The notes under the pieces are model-generated. The model worked only from the letters and a program-made list of their open reading frames with translations. It ran no database searches and was not told the DNA's origin. A stretch of DNA of 64,000 bases from Winogradskyella sp. (GTDB lineage: Bacteria > Bacteroidota > Bacteroidia > Flavobacteriales > Flavobacteriaceae). The first letter of the stretch is position 1, and every line of letters starts with the position of its first letter. The stretch is from positions 1-64,000 of the forward strand of contig NZ_RHLG01000001.1 of NCBI RefSeq assembly GCF_003712105.1, given 5' to 3'. Made by a program: the position numbers and the translations under genes. Positions 28,479 through 37,368 of this stretch are shown here, piece after piece.

Positions 28479-28501
28479 CCGACTTTTAAAAGAATTGCGT
28501 T

Positions 28502-30151
28502 ATGATTTTAGGACATACTACTCGAAAAAACTTCACTCAAAACCCTAAGAATGATATTCTTTCCGGATTAACTGTAGCTTTAGCATTGGTGCCAGAAGCT
28601 GTGGCTTTTGCTTTTATTGCAGAAATACCTCCAATAGTTGGACTTTATGGGGCGTTTATGATGGGAATTGTTACTGCACTTTTTGGTGGAAGACCTGGCA
28701 TGATTTCGGGTGCAACTGGTGCAATGGCAGTAGTTATGGTAAACCTCATTCGAAAAGGAAATGAAATAGGTTCTGGATTAGAAACACCTATCGAAAACTT
28801 AGGGCTACAATGGTTATTTATAACACTTTTAGTTGTAGGTGGTATTCAAATCTTAGCAGGTATTTTTAAGTTAGGAAAATTTGTTCGTTTAATACCTCAT
28901 CCAGTAATGATGGGGTTTGTTAATGGGTTAGCCATTGTAATTTTTATAGCACAGCTTGGTTTGTTTAAGGAACAAATTAATGGAGAATTACAATATATGA
29001 CTGGACAAAATTTATGGATTATGCTAGGGCTAATTGCATTAACCATGGGGATTATGTTTGGATTACCTAAACTTACTAAAAAAGTTCCAGCAGCACTTGT
29101 CGCAATAATTGTCATTGCTTGTATTACGATATTTGGTGACATCGATGTAAGTACGGTTGGATCTTTTATTGCAGATAGAGGTGGAAAAGATGGCTTACAA
29201 GGAAGTTTACCCACTTTTCAAGACCAAATCTTTGGGCTATTTGGCACTCTAGACGGACATCTTTTAAGCACGATTTTACCAACAGCTTTTATTCTAGCTG
29301 CAGTTGGTCTAATAGAATCATTAATGACCTTAAATCTCGTTGACGACATTACCGAAACACGAGGAAGTGGAAATAGAGAATGTATTGCTCAAGGTGGTGC
29401 AAATATTTTGAATGGACTATTTGGCGGAATGGGTGGTTGCGCTATGATTGGTCAGTCTATAATTAATGTAGATTCTGGTGGAAGAGGTCGTCTATCTGGC
29501 GCAGTAGCAGCCATTGCTTTACTATGTTTTGTACTATTTGGTGCACCACTAATAGAACAAATACCTATTGCAGCTTTGGTTGGTGTTATGTTTATGGTTG
29601 TAATAGGGACTTTTGCTTGGTCTAGTTTCAGGATTATTAGAAAAATTCCTTTGTCTGATGCCATAGTATTAATTACTGTATCAGCAATCACAGTTTGGAA
29701 AGATTTAGCCATTGCTGTAGTTGCCGGTGTTATTATTTCGGCATTAGTATTTGCATGGAAAAATGCTACTATGATTAGAGCACGTAAACGTATGCAGCCA
29801 GACGGAACTAAAACATATGAAATCTGGGGTCCACTATTTTTTGGTTCTATCCAAAACTTTAATGCAAAATTCGATGTGAAAAATGACCCTCAAAATGTTG
29901 AAATCGATTTTGTTGAATCTAGAGTAAGTGACCATTCGGCTTTAGAGGCAATTTTCAATTTAGTGAATAAATACGAAGCTGCCGGAAAATCCATCAAACT
30001 GAAACATTTAAGTAGAGATTGTAAAAATTTAATGTATAAAGCGAGTCCAAAATTTAAGGAAGTTATTATTGAGGATATTAACGACCCGAGGTATCATTTG
30101 GCAGCAAATCCTGAAAAGTATACAAAACCACTTTCAGAATATAGTATATAA
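28502..30151 (+). CDS. SulP-family inorganic anion transporter with a STAS domain
   Basis: 549 residues with ten or more membrane helices (about 18-420) and a cytoplasmic STAS domain (about 440-535). Family hallmarks: DILSGLTVALALVPEAVAFA, the second conserved ISGATGAMAVVMVNLI region, and NILNGLFGGMGGCAMIGQSI. SulP carriers move sulfate, bicarbonate, dicarboxylates or other anions, often with Na+ or H+; the substrate cannot be told from sequence. It has its own promoter and a bidirectional terminator shared with the convergent bestrophin gene. Confidence 0.93.
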   Translation: MILGHTTRKNFTQNPKNDILSGLTVALALVPEAVAFAFIAEIPPIVGLYGAFMMGIVTALFGGRPGMISGATGAMAVVMVNLIRKGNEIGSGLETPIENLGLQWLFITLLVVGGIQILAGIFKLGKFVRLIPHPVMMGFVNGLAIVIFIAQLGLFKEQINGELQYMTGQNLWIMLGLIALTMGIMFGLPKLTKKVPAALVAIIVIACITIFGDIDVSTVGSFIADRGGKDGLQGSLPTFQDQIFGLFGTLDGHLLSTILPTAFILAAVGLIESLMTLNLVDDITETRGSGNRECIAQGGANILNGLFGGMGGCAMIGQSIINVDSGGRGRLSGAVAAIALLCFVLFGAPLIEQIPIAALVGVMFMVVIGTFAWSSFRIIRKIPLSDAIVLITVSAITVWKDLAIAVVAGVIISALVFAWKNATMIRARKRMQPDGTKTYEIWGPLFFGSIQNFNAKFDVKNDPQNVEIDFVESRVSDHSALEAIFNLVNKYEAAGKSIKLKHLSRDCKNLMYKASPKFKEVIIEDINDPRYHLAANPEKYTKPLSEYSI

Positions 30152-30153
30152 TA

Positions 30154-30185
30154 AAAAAGGCTTTCAACTATTCGAAAGCCTTTTT
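30154..30185. terminator. Bidirectional terminator between the SulP and bestrophin genes
   Basis: 12-base arms (30154-30165 and 30174-30185, arm AAAAAGGCTTTC) with an 8-base loop, flanked by A and T runs. Confidence 0.9.
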
Positions 30186-30190
30186 CTATT

Positions 30191-31294
30191 TTACATTACA
30201 ATATCATTTTTCCATTCGTAAGGTTCAGGGATATCTGTATCGTCTATTAATTGTCTTATATCAATCTCAATTCCTCGACTCATGTTGGTAATCGGTACAT
30301 CGTTAGGACCACCTTCAAATGGGTTTTCAGTGTTTTCTCCTATGGCTTCCATAGTATGGAAAACCCAAGCTAATAAGGCACTAAAAGGAATTGAAAACCA
30401 CACAAAATGCGTAGCGATAAATTCTTGAATTAAATGCCCCCAAGTTGTCCTTGATTGATGGACCGTTAATTCATTAAGAATATGTTGACCTATCGATTCA
30501 AACTCCTCCATAATACCATAAGGTAGCATTAGTATAAACAACCAGACAAATATATAATTCATAGTAGCATATTGCCTTGGGTAAGGAAAGTTCTTAATCC
30601 GTTCACTTTTTCCTTGCAGGGTATAAAACTCTACCAGTATATTTTCCATTTCCATATGTCTGAAATCATCAATAAGGCCTGATGATTTTAGCTCTTTTAA
30701 ACGTCTAGATTGTATTCCTAAAATCTGAGATGCTTGATTTCCCTTTGCGAACAATTCATCATATTCTTGTTCAGTAATGTAAGGACTTATCGCTTCTTTT
30801 ATGGGGATGGTGTCTTCACAAACTAAATATTGAGACTCACGAAATTCTTTATTAGATTTTGTGTTTTTTAAATGCATTTCCCACGGCTTGTCTTTACGTA
30901 ATTGATAGCGTAAGGCTGTAAGCCAAGCCACGTGTCTGTGTACCAACTCCCTGTGAATGGTTTTAAGTTCTTCGTTACTTATCTTTTTATCAGCATACTC
31001 ATTAGTTATAAAATCTTTCACTTGTATGGTCCAAGAACGAGACGCATTAACAATACCGCCCCATATTTTACGTGCTTCCCATAGCCTATCATAAGATGCA
31101 TTGTTTTTAAAACTCACCAAAAAAGCTACAGCAGTACCTAAAACACCAAGTGGCAACCATGGTACATGAAGCCATTTCAAACCCACTATATCAAATAGTA
31201 TTACGGGAACAGTTGCGAGAATTAAAAATAAAAATATGCGACGCCTTGTCCATTTGATGACGCCTTTTACAGGGAATATCCGTCTTGTATACAT
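30191..31294 (-). CDS. Bestrophin-family ion channel
   Basis: 367 residues. Helices at about 22-40 and 46-64, then the conserved LVSFKNNASYDRLWEARKIWGGIVNASRSW, a bestrophin / UPF0187 signature, a helical middle, and two further helices near 245-265 and 290-315. The C-terminus contains ENPFEGGPNDVPITNMSRGIEIDIRQ, also typical. These form pentameric anion or cation channels in the inner membrane. It is downstream of the E1 gene by 33 bases on the same strand and may be co-transcribed with it. Confidence 0.93.
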   Translation of the reverse strand: MYTRRIFPVKGVIKWTRRRIFLFLILATVPVILFDIVGLKWLHVPWLPLGVLGTAVAFLVSFKNNASYDRLWEARKIWGGIVNASRSWTIQVKDFITNEYADKKISNEELKTIHRELVHRHVAWLTALRYQLRKDKPWEMHLKNTKSNKEFRESQYLVCEDTIPIKEAISPYITEQEYDELFAKGNQASQILGIQSRRLKELKSSGLIDDFRHMEMENILVEFYTLQGKSERIKNFPYPRQYATMNYIFVWLFILMLPYGIMEEFESIGQHILNELTVHQSRTTWGHLIQEFIATHFVWFSIPFSALLAWVFHTMEAIGENTENPFEGGPNDVPITNMSRGIEIDIRQLIDDTDIPEPYEWKNDIVM

Positions 31295-31327
31295 GAAATA
31301 AATTTATTCCATGTAATATACAAAAGA

Positions 31328-33400
31328 CTAGTAATTAAGCAAAGCTTCAATTTTAGCTTTTACCTTTTCAGTTGAAGGAATCATAGTTTGCTCCAAAGTA
31401 GAATTTAAAGGAATTGCAGGCATATTTTCGCTACCAATAGTCATCACTGGAGCATCCAAATACTTGAAACATTCTTCCTGAATCTTTCCTGCTAAAGCTC
31501 TTGCAAAACTATTGTTTGAAGGTTCTTCAGTAACCACCAAACACTTACCTGTTTTCTTAACCGATTTCATAATTGTTTCCTCATCTAAAGGATACAATGT
31601 TCTTAAATCGATAATTTCTATTTGGTCTCGCATACCTAATTCACCTGACGCATTGTATGCCCAATGAACTCCCATTCCGTAGGTAACAATAGTACAGGTT
31701 TCAACACGCTCTTGTTTCCATATTTCTTGAAGCAACCAAGCCTTACCAAATGGTAACACGTAATCTTCACTAGGTTCTACAGAAGTAGCACCTTGCGTTC
31801 CTGGAACTTTGGACCAATACAAGCCTTTATGTTCTAAAATCACAACTGGATTTGAGTCATGATATGCTGCTTTCATTAAGCCTTTTAAATCTGCTCCATT
31901 ACTTGGATAAGCTATTTTTATTCCTCTGATATTAGTAACTACACTTTCTACTGAAGACGAGTGATAAGGTCCACCACTACCATACGCTCCAATCGGCACA
32001 CGAAGAATCATACTTACTGGCCATTTTCCGTTAGATAAGTAACAACTTCTACTTACCTCAGTAAATAATTGATTTAATCCTGGCCAGATGTAATCTGCAA
32101 ATTGCACCTCAACAATTGGCTTTAGACCTACTGCAGACATACCAACTGTAGAACCTACTATAAATGCTTCTTGAATAGGTGTATTAAACACTCTATCATC
32201 ACCAAATTTTTGCGCTAAGGTTGCCGCTTCTCTAAATACACCACCTAGTCGTCCACCAACATCTTGACCATACAACAAACATTCTTTATGTGCTCTCATT
32301 AACTCTTCGACCGCAAATAGTGCGCAATCTACCATCACTACTTTTTCTGCACCTTCAGGTTCACGTGTACCCTTTTCTTCAGTTATTGGCGTTGGTGCAA
32401 AATCGTGAGTAAATAAATCCTCAGGTTTTGGATCTTCAGCTTTTAAGGCCTTTTCAAAATCTGATGCTACTTTGTCTTTTGCTTCAGTTTCTATAGTATC
32501 AACTTCAGCTTCAGAAAATCCGTTATCTAATAACTGTTGTCTAAGTACTGGATATGGATCTCTAGAACGTGCTTCATCCAAATCATCTCGATACCATTCC
32601 ATACGAACACCAGATGTATGATGATTTAAAAGTGGCACTTTTGCATGAACCAAAAATGGGCGTCGTTCTTTACGTATTGTTGCTATTACTTTTTCGATAG
32701 CTTCATAGCTTTCTATAAAATTAGCACCATCAATACTTATGGCCTCCAGACCATGAAATCCTGCTGCATATTCAGCCGCATTCTGCGCTCTGGTTTCTGC
32801 TTCATTAGCTGAAATATCCCAACCATTATCTTGAACCAAATAGAGTATAGGCATTTGTTTTAAAGCCGCCATTTGAAAGGCCTCAGCAATTTCTCCTTCT
32901 GTAACTGAAGCATCGCCTAATGAACATACAGTAATTGGATTTTCTTGAGACGTTTCGACTGCGCTCAACGTGACAGGATTTTTTAAACCTTGTTTTTCGA
33001 TATACTGCATACCCATCGCCACGCCAGTAGCAGGAATAGCTTGCATACCTGTTGCTGAAGACTGATGTGGAATTTTTGGCTTGTCGTCGTCTTTTAAACT
33101 AGGATGAGAATAATAAGTTCTGCCGCCTGAAAATGGGTCATCTTTTTTTGCCAATAATTGCAGCATCACATCATAAGGCTCTAAACCAAATGACAACAAC
33201 ATGGCATCATCTCGATAATACGGAAATGCATAGTCTTGAGGTAATAATTGCATTCCTAAAGCCACTTGTATGGCTTCATGGCCACGAGAAGTAGCATGTA
33301 CATATTTTGAAACTTGCTTAAAATTTTCTTCATACAACTCTGCCATTGCTTTTGCCGTGCAAAGTTTTGAAAACCCTTTTTTTAAGATGTCTTTATCCAT
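31328..33400 (-). CDS. Branched-chain 2-oxoacid dehydrogenase E1, alpha-beta fusion, with a repeat-derived insertion
   Basis: 690 residues: an E1-alpha half (about 1-320, thiamine-diphosphate motif SLGDASVTEGEIAEAFQ) fused to an E1-beta half (about 345-690, with LYGQDVGGRLGGVFREAATL, IVEVQFADYIWPGLNQLF and VTEEPSNNSFA). With the E2 gene two genes upstream and the transaminase between, it forms a branched-chain amino acid breakdown operon. The E3 subunit is not in the window. Residues 142-152 (PVTLSAVETSQ) are encoded by bases 32945-32977, which match the TTCGACTGCGCTCA-type intergenic repeat, so the protein seems to carry a translated repeat between QGLKN and ENPITVCSLGD. The gene starts one base after the ilvE stop. 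Confidence 0.92.
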   Translation of the reverse strand: MDKDILKKGFSKLCTAKAMAELYEENFKQVSKYVHATSRGHEAIQVALGMQLLPQDYAFPYYRDDAMLLSFGLEPYDVMLQLLAKKDDPFSGGRTYYSHPSLKDDDKPKIPHQSSATGMQAIPATGVAMGMQYIEKQGLKNPVTLSAVETSQENPITVCSLGDASVTEGEIAEAFQMAALKQMPILYLVQDNGWDISANEAETRAQNAAEYAAGFHGLEAISIDGANFIESYEAIEKVIATIRKERRPFLVHAKVPLLNHHTSGVRMEWYRDDLDEARSRDPYPVLRQQLLDNGFSEAEVDTIETEAKDKVASDFEKALKAEDPKPEDLFTHDFAPTPITEEKGTREPEGAEKVVMVDCALFAVEELMRAHKECLLYGQDVGGRLGGVFREAATLAQKFGDDRVFNTPIQEAFIVGSTVGMSAVGLKPIVEVQFADYIWPGLNQLFTEVSRSCYLSNGKWPVSMILRVPIGAYGSGGPYHSSSVESVVTNIRGIKIAYPSNGADLKGLMKAAYHDSNPVVILEHKGLYWSKVPGTQGATSVEPSEDYVLPFGKAWLLQEIWKQERVETCTIVTYGMGVHWAYNASGELGMRDQIEIIDLRTLYPLDEETIMKSVKKTGKCLVVTEEPSNNSFARALAGKIQEECFKYLDAPVMTIGSENMPAIPLNSTLEQTMIPSTEKVKAKIEALLNY
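32945..32977. repeat. TTCGACTG-family hairpin repeat inside the E1 coding region
   Basis: The core CGTTTCGACTGCGCTCAACG (32951-32970) shares TTCGACTGCGCTCA with the intergenic copy at 56922-56943. The flanking stem differs in a paired way: CGTT/AACG here, ACCCT/AGGGT there. The reading frame is kept across it. Confidence 0.75.
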
Positions 33401-34468
33401 TTAAGCTAGCTCTTTTCTGGTTTTTAGCATCCAGCCAAATTTGTCTTCTTGCTTTCCGGTTTTAATAGCATCTAAAGTGTTATTAATCTCTAATCCAACA
33501 GGGCTTTCGTCGGAGACATGAATAGTTTCCCCTTCTAAACCAATCTCTTGAATATAAGCAATACCAACTGCTGTTCCTGCACCGAAGGCTTCTTCTAGAG
33601 TTCCGTTTTGTGACGCTTCTTTTATCTCTTTTAAAGTGATTAAGCGCTCAGTTACCTCAAATCCTTTGTCTCTTAATACGTCAATAACACTTTTTCGTGT
33701 AATACCATCCAATACAGAACCATCTAATTTTGGGGTAATAAAAGCACCATTAATCTTGAAGAAGATATTCATCGTACCTACTTCTTGGATGTATTTATGT
33801 TCTGCAGCATCTAACCACAATACTTGATCATAACCTTTTGCTTTAGCCAATTCAGTAGGACGAATTGCTGCAGCATAATTTCCGGCAGCTTTAGCTTCAC
33901 CTGTTCCGCCGTGAGCAGCTCTTATAAATTGTTTTTCAGCCCAAAGTTTAATGCGCTTACTAAAAAATGGACCGGCTGGTGATGCCATGATAATAAATTT
34001 ATAATGTGTGGCCGCACGCATCCCAATAAAAGGTTCATCGGCATACATAAAAGGTCTTAGGTACAAAGCACTACCATCTTTTGGTGGGATCCAGTTATGT
34101 TCTAAACTGACTAATTCTTTTAATCCTTCTACAAACAAATCTTCAGGAAAATATGGCATACCCATGCGATCAGCACTCGTGTTTAATCGCTTAGCATTTT
34201 GGTCTGGTCTAAACAGCATTGGCTCACCTTGAGCGTCTTTATAAGCTTTCATACCTTCGAATATTGCTTGTCCGTAATGTAATGCCATTGCTGCAGGGTG
34301 CGTTGGAATCATTCCCATTGGGACAATTCTAGGATTCACCCATACACCATTTTCGTAATCACAAATAAACATGTGGTCCGTGAAGGTGGTTCCTAATGGT
34401 ATATTGTCGAAATCTAAAGCATCTACTTTAGACTGTTCTACTTTGGTAATATTTATATTATAACTCAT
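33401..34468 (-). CDS. ilvE: Branched-chain amino acid aminotransferase
   Basis: 355 residues, the class IV fold with the long form typical of Bacteroidetes. Recognisable regions are HYGQAIFEGMKAYKDAQGEP, FRPDQNAKRLNTSADRMGMP, KAAGNYAAAIRPTELAKAKG and LWLDAAEHKYIQEVGTMNIF, then DGITRKSVIDVLRDKGFEV and EAFGAGTAVGIAYIQEI. The enzyme interconverts leucine, isoleucine and valine with their 2-oxoacids, the substrates of the E1/E2 complex encoded around it, so here the likely direction is breakdown. Its ATG overlaps the stop of the upstream 112-residue gene by four bases. Confidence 0.96.
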   Translation of the reverse strand: MSYNINITKVEQSKVDALDFDNIPLGTTFTDHMFICDYENGVWVNPRIVPMGMIPTHPAAMALHYGQAIFEGMKAYKDAQGEPMLFRPDQNAKRLNTSADRMGMPYFPEDLFVEGLKELVSLEHNWIPPKDGSALYLRPFMYADEPFIGMRAATHYKFIIMASPAGPFFSKRIKLWAEKQFIRAAHGGTGEAKAAGNYAAAIRPTELAKAKGYDQVLWLDAAEHKYIQEVGTMNIFFKINGAFITPKLDGSVLDGITRKSVIDVLRDKGFEVTERLITLKEIKEASQNGTLEEAFGAGTAVGIAYIQEIGLEGETIHVSDESPVGLEINNTLDAIKTGKQEDKFGWMLKTRKELA

Positions 34469-34803
34469 AATCTATTTTTTAAAATTCTATGAAACCACGA
34501 ACTATTGGTTTTTTTAATCTCAGGCTTTATACCTTTTTCAAGATACCCTAACACCTCAGGAGTTACTCTATGCTTATTATCTTCTATAACTCGTTTATAT
34601 TTATCAACTAATTGTTCTGAATCCGTTTTTGCATTAATTAGAAAGTAATGATATTCTAGTATTCTTAAAACTTGTATCTCTTCTTCACTAATCCCCTTTA
34701 AAATTACTTTATGCCAATTTCCATTTCGCATATCGTACATAGTTGCAAACTCATCATAATATTTCCAAAAGGCTTTGAGTTTAACAATTCCAATGACGTC
34801 CAT
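34465..34803 (-). CDS. Hypothetical small helical protein within the branched-chain operon
   Basis: 112 residues, no signal peptide. It reads as four or so helices (FWKYYDEFATMYDMRNGNWH, EEEIQVLRILEYHYFLINAK, QLVDKYKRVIEDNKHRVT). It overlaps ilvE by four bases (ATGA) and the E2 stop by one base, so it is certainly translated as part of this operon. I do not recognise a family. Its position between E2 and the transaminase hints at a small accessory role, which is only an inference. Confidence 0.6.
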   Translation of the reverse strand: MDVIGIVKLKAFWKYYDEFATMYDMRNGNWHKVILKGISEEEIQVLRILEYHYFLINAKTDSEQLVDKYKRVIEDNKHRVTPEVLGYLEKGIKPEIKKTNSSWFHRILKNRL

Positions 34804-36104
34804 TATATCACTCTATTGATATCAAATTGTTCAAAATAATCCGCAACGCGACGTACAAAACTTCCGCCTAAGAAGCCATCAACGACGCGATGGTCAAAGG
34901 ACAACGACAAGTACATCATGCTTCTTATAGCGATTTCATCACCATGTTCAGTTTCAATAACTTCAGGTCGTTTTTTAATAATTCCTAAAGCTAAAATGGC
35001 TACTTCTGGTTGATTGATAATTGGTGTTCCCATAACACTTCCAAAAGTCCCCACATTAGAAATCGTAAACGTGCTGCCTTTAATATCATCTCCAGCCAAT
35101 TTATTTTCTCTAGCTTTTGCTGCTAAATCATTAACGTCTGCAGCTAAGGTTTTTAAATCCTTGGCATCTGCATTTTTTACTACAGGAACAATTAAGTTTC
35201 CGCTTGGTAAAGCAGTAGCCATACCAATATTGATATCGTCTTTTACAATGATATTGGTGCCGTCAACTGAGGCATTAATATTTGGAAAATCTTTAACTGC
35301 TTTTGCAACAGCTTCAACAAATAAAGGTGTGAATGTTAATCGCTCGCCGTATTTGTCTTGAAATGCTTTTTTGTTCGCATTTCGCCATTGTACCATATTG
35401 GTTAAATCCGCCTCAACATAAGCCGTAACATGAGGCGAAGTGTGTTTAGAATAAACCATATGGTCAGCAATCATCTGACGCATACGGTCCATTTCTATAA
35501 TTTTCCCTTTTCCTTTATCAAATGTTAATTGTGGTATTCTATAAGCTGTTGGGTCTTGAGTTACTGGCTGCGCAAATTTGTATGGTCGTCCATCTTCGAT
35601 ATACTGAAAAACATCGCTTTTACGAAGACGTCCTTCGTTTCCAGTAGCTGGGATTCTAGCTAATTCTTCAAAACTAATATGTTCGGCTTTTGCTATCTCT
35701 AATACTAATGGCGAAAAAAACGTATTGCTATTAGAGACACTAAAGTTATTAGACTGTACAGGAGCCTGAACTGGTTTTACACGTTTAGTTTTTTCTTTCT
35801 TCTTCTCTGAATTAGGGGTATCAACCTTTTCAACTTTTGGCTCTTTTTTAGAGCTAACTTCACCTGAAACTTCTAAAAGGGCAATCACCTCACCAACTGG
35901 AACCACATCTTTTGCCTTAAAAAGTGTTTGAATCATAGTTCCTGAAGATGGCGCTGGCACTTCATTATCTACTTTATCTGTTGCCACTTCAAGAATAATA
36001 TCACCTTCATTAAACGTATCACCTTCGTCAACTAACCAATTTATTATGGTGCCTTCAGTAATACTTTCGCCCATTTTGGGCATTTTTAATTCAAATTTGC
36101 TCAA
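34803..36104 (-). CDS. Dihydrolipoamide acyltransferase E2 of a branched-chain 2-oxoacid dehydrogenase
   Basis: 433 residues: a single lipoyl domain (1-78, with the lipoylated Lys44 in EVATDKVDNEVPAPSSG), a charged linker (90-115), an E1/E3-binding domain (about 130-170, SPLVLEIAKAEHISFEELAR), and the catalytic acyltransferase domain (about 195-433) with the active-site FDHRVVDGFLGGSFV (His405). It is the first gene of the leftward operon; the E1 fusion and transaminase follow. LipB, encoded at 8.1 kb, would supply the octanoyl group for Lys44. The divergent Lrp/AsnC gene starts 167 bases away. Confidence 0.94.
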   Translation of the reverse strand: MSKFELKMPKMGESITEGTIINWLVDEGDTFNEGDIILEVATDKVDNEVPAPSSGTMIQTLFKAKDVVPVGEVIALLEVSGEVSSKKEPKVEKVDTPNSEKKKEKTKRVKPVQAPVQSNNFSVSNSNTFFSPLVLEIAKAEHISFEELARIPATGNEGRLRKSDVFQYIEDGRPYKFAQPVTQDPTAYRIPQLTFDKGKGKIIEMDRMRQMIADHMVYSKHTSPHVTAYVEADLTNMVQWRNANKKAFQDKYGERLTFTPLFVEAVAKAVKDFPNINASVDGTNIIVKDDINIGMATALPSGNLIVPVVKNADAKDLKTLAADVNDLAAKARENKLAGDDIKGSTFTISNVGTFGSVMGTPIINQPEVAILALGIIKKRPEVIETEHGDEIAIRSMMYLSLSFDHRVVDGFLGGSFVRRVADYFEQFDINRVI

Positions 36105-36233
36105 ATCTTAACCTTTTTAAGTCAGCATCAAAACTAATAAATTGCTGTATTTTAAATTGTTAATAACTTATAAATTAAATTTTAACAGGATAATTTTCTT
36201 TAATTTTTAAAATAAAAAGTATTTAATTCTTTT

Positions 36234-36241
36234 TATATTTG
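36234..36241 (+). promoter_or_regulatory. Candidate -7 element (TATATTTG) of the Lrp/AsnC gene
   Basis: Fits TAnnTTTG and lies 30 bases before the ATG at 36272. No good -33 element at normal spacing. The very AT-rich 36105-36271 spacer must also hold the divergent E2 promoter. Confidence 0.4.
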
Positions 36242-36271
36242 AAATATTAAAAAGCGAAAGGATAATTTTCT

Positions 36272-36745
36272 ATGGCATATGCATTAGACAGTATTGACAC
36301 CAAAATTTTAGACATGCTTCAGAATAATAGCAACCGCACAACAAAAAGCATTGCGGAGGCATTAGGCATGACAACATCACCTGTTTTTGAACGCATAAAA
36401 AAACTAGAAAAAGAAGGCTATATCAAGAAATATGTCGCTGTATTGGACAATAAAAAAATAGGATTAAAACTTACTGTATTTATTGGCATTACACTTCAAG
36501 GCCATACCAGAAGTTATCTCGAAAAATTTGTAAAGGAAATCAATAATTTTCCTGAGATAATTGAGTGTCATCGTGTTAGTGGAAACTTTGATTATTTACT
36601 AAAACTTGTAGTTGAAGATATTGAAGCCTATGAAACATTCATTATTTCAAAATTGACACTTCTACCTTATTTGGGGAATGTTCAAAGTTTAATTACACTT
36701 TCTACTGGGAAAGAAACCAATGAGATTGATTTAAGCCGAGTTTAA
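36272..36745 (+). CDS. Lrp/AsnC-family transcriptional regulator
   Basis: 157 residues. An N-terminal helix-turn-helix (about 5-60: DSIDTKILDMLQNNSNRTTK and TSPVFERIKKLEKEGYIKKY) precedes the RAM ligand-binding domain (about 68-150: GITLQGHTRSYLEKFVKEIN, ECHRVSGNFDYLLKLVVEDI). Lrp-type proteins sense leucine or other amino acids. It is divergent from the branched-chain dehydrogenase operon, which is the classic arrangement of a BkdR-like activator of branched-chain catabolism. Regulation of that operon is inferred from position. Its stop faces the convergent paaY stop one base away. Confidence 0.92.
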   Translation: MAYALDSIDTKILDMLQNNSNRTTKSIAEALGMTTSPVFERIKKLEKEGYIKKYVAVLDNKKIGLKLTVFIGITLQGHTRSYLEKFVKEINNFPEIIECHRVSGNFDYLLKLVVEDIEAYETFIISKLTLLPYLGNVQSLITLSTGKETNEIDLSRV

Positions 36746-36746
36746 A

Positions 36747-37346
36747 TCACTTCTTTTTAAAAGTCTCTCGAAGTGTTTTATAGACATCGTCTTGAAGTTT
36801 TCTATTTTCTGGTACTTCTCGCAAAGGCTCTACTTCTTTTAGAGAATCGTGACATTCTTTAGGCAATTGCTGATACAATTCTGTGCCTTTTGTTTTCCAA
36901 GCAATCATCTCGTCAGTAACTTCTTTAATTATTTTAGCAGGATTACCAACAACCAAGCTACGCTTCGGGATTTTGGTTTCGGCTTTTACAAACGCCATAG
37001 CACCTACAATAGATTCATCGCCAATTTCGGCATCATCCATTATTACCGAGTTCATACCAATTAAACAATTTCTACCCAAATTAGCACCATGAATAATTGC
37101 ACCATGACCCACATGAGCGCTTTCTTTTAACACTATAGATTTCCCAGGAAACATATGAATAGTGCAATTCTCTTGAACATTGACTCCATCTTCTAATACG
37201 ATTTGTCCCCAATCACCTCTAATTGCAGCACCTGGACCAATGTAACAGTTTTTCCCGATGATTACATTACCAGTAACAGCAGCCAATGGATGCACAAAAC
37301 TGCTTTGATGAACTATGGGTATATATCCTTGAAACTCGTAAATCAT
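36747..37346 (-). CDS. paaY: PaaY-like gamma-carbonic-anhydrase-fold hexapeptide protein
   Basis: 199 residues. Left-handed beta-helix repeats cover about 10-150 (FVHPLAAVTGNVIIGKNCYI, RGDWGQIVLEDGVNVQENCT, HVGHGAIIHGANLGRNCLIG). His residues in the HMFPG, HVGHGAIIH positions match the zinc ligands of the gamma-class fold. PaaY is a thioesterase that clears 2-hydroxycyclohepta-1,4,6-triene-1-formyl-CoA, a dead-end by-product of the phenylacetate pathway. The length and the C-terminal helices (TELYQQLPKECHDSLKEVEP) favour PaaY over a plain carbonic anhydrase. It lies 10 kb from the paa block and 22 bases after a TonB-receptor gene. Confidence 0.82.
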   Translation of the reverse strand: MIYEFQGYIPIVHQSSFVHPLAAVTGNVIIGKNCYIGPGAAIRGDWGQIVLEDGVNVQENCTIHMFPGKSIVLKESAHVGHGAIIHGANLGRNCLIGMNSVIMDDAEIGDESIVGAMAFVKAETKIPKRSLVVGNPAKIIKEVTDEMIAWKTKGTELYQQLPKECHDSLKEVEPLREVPENRKLQDDVYKTLRETFKKK

Positions 37347-37368
37347 TTTAAAAATTCTCTATTTAAAA

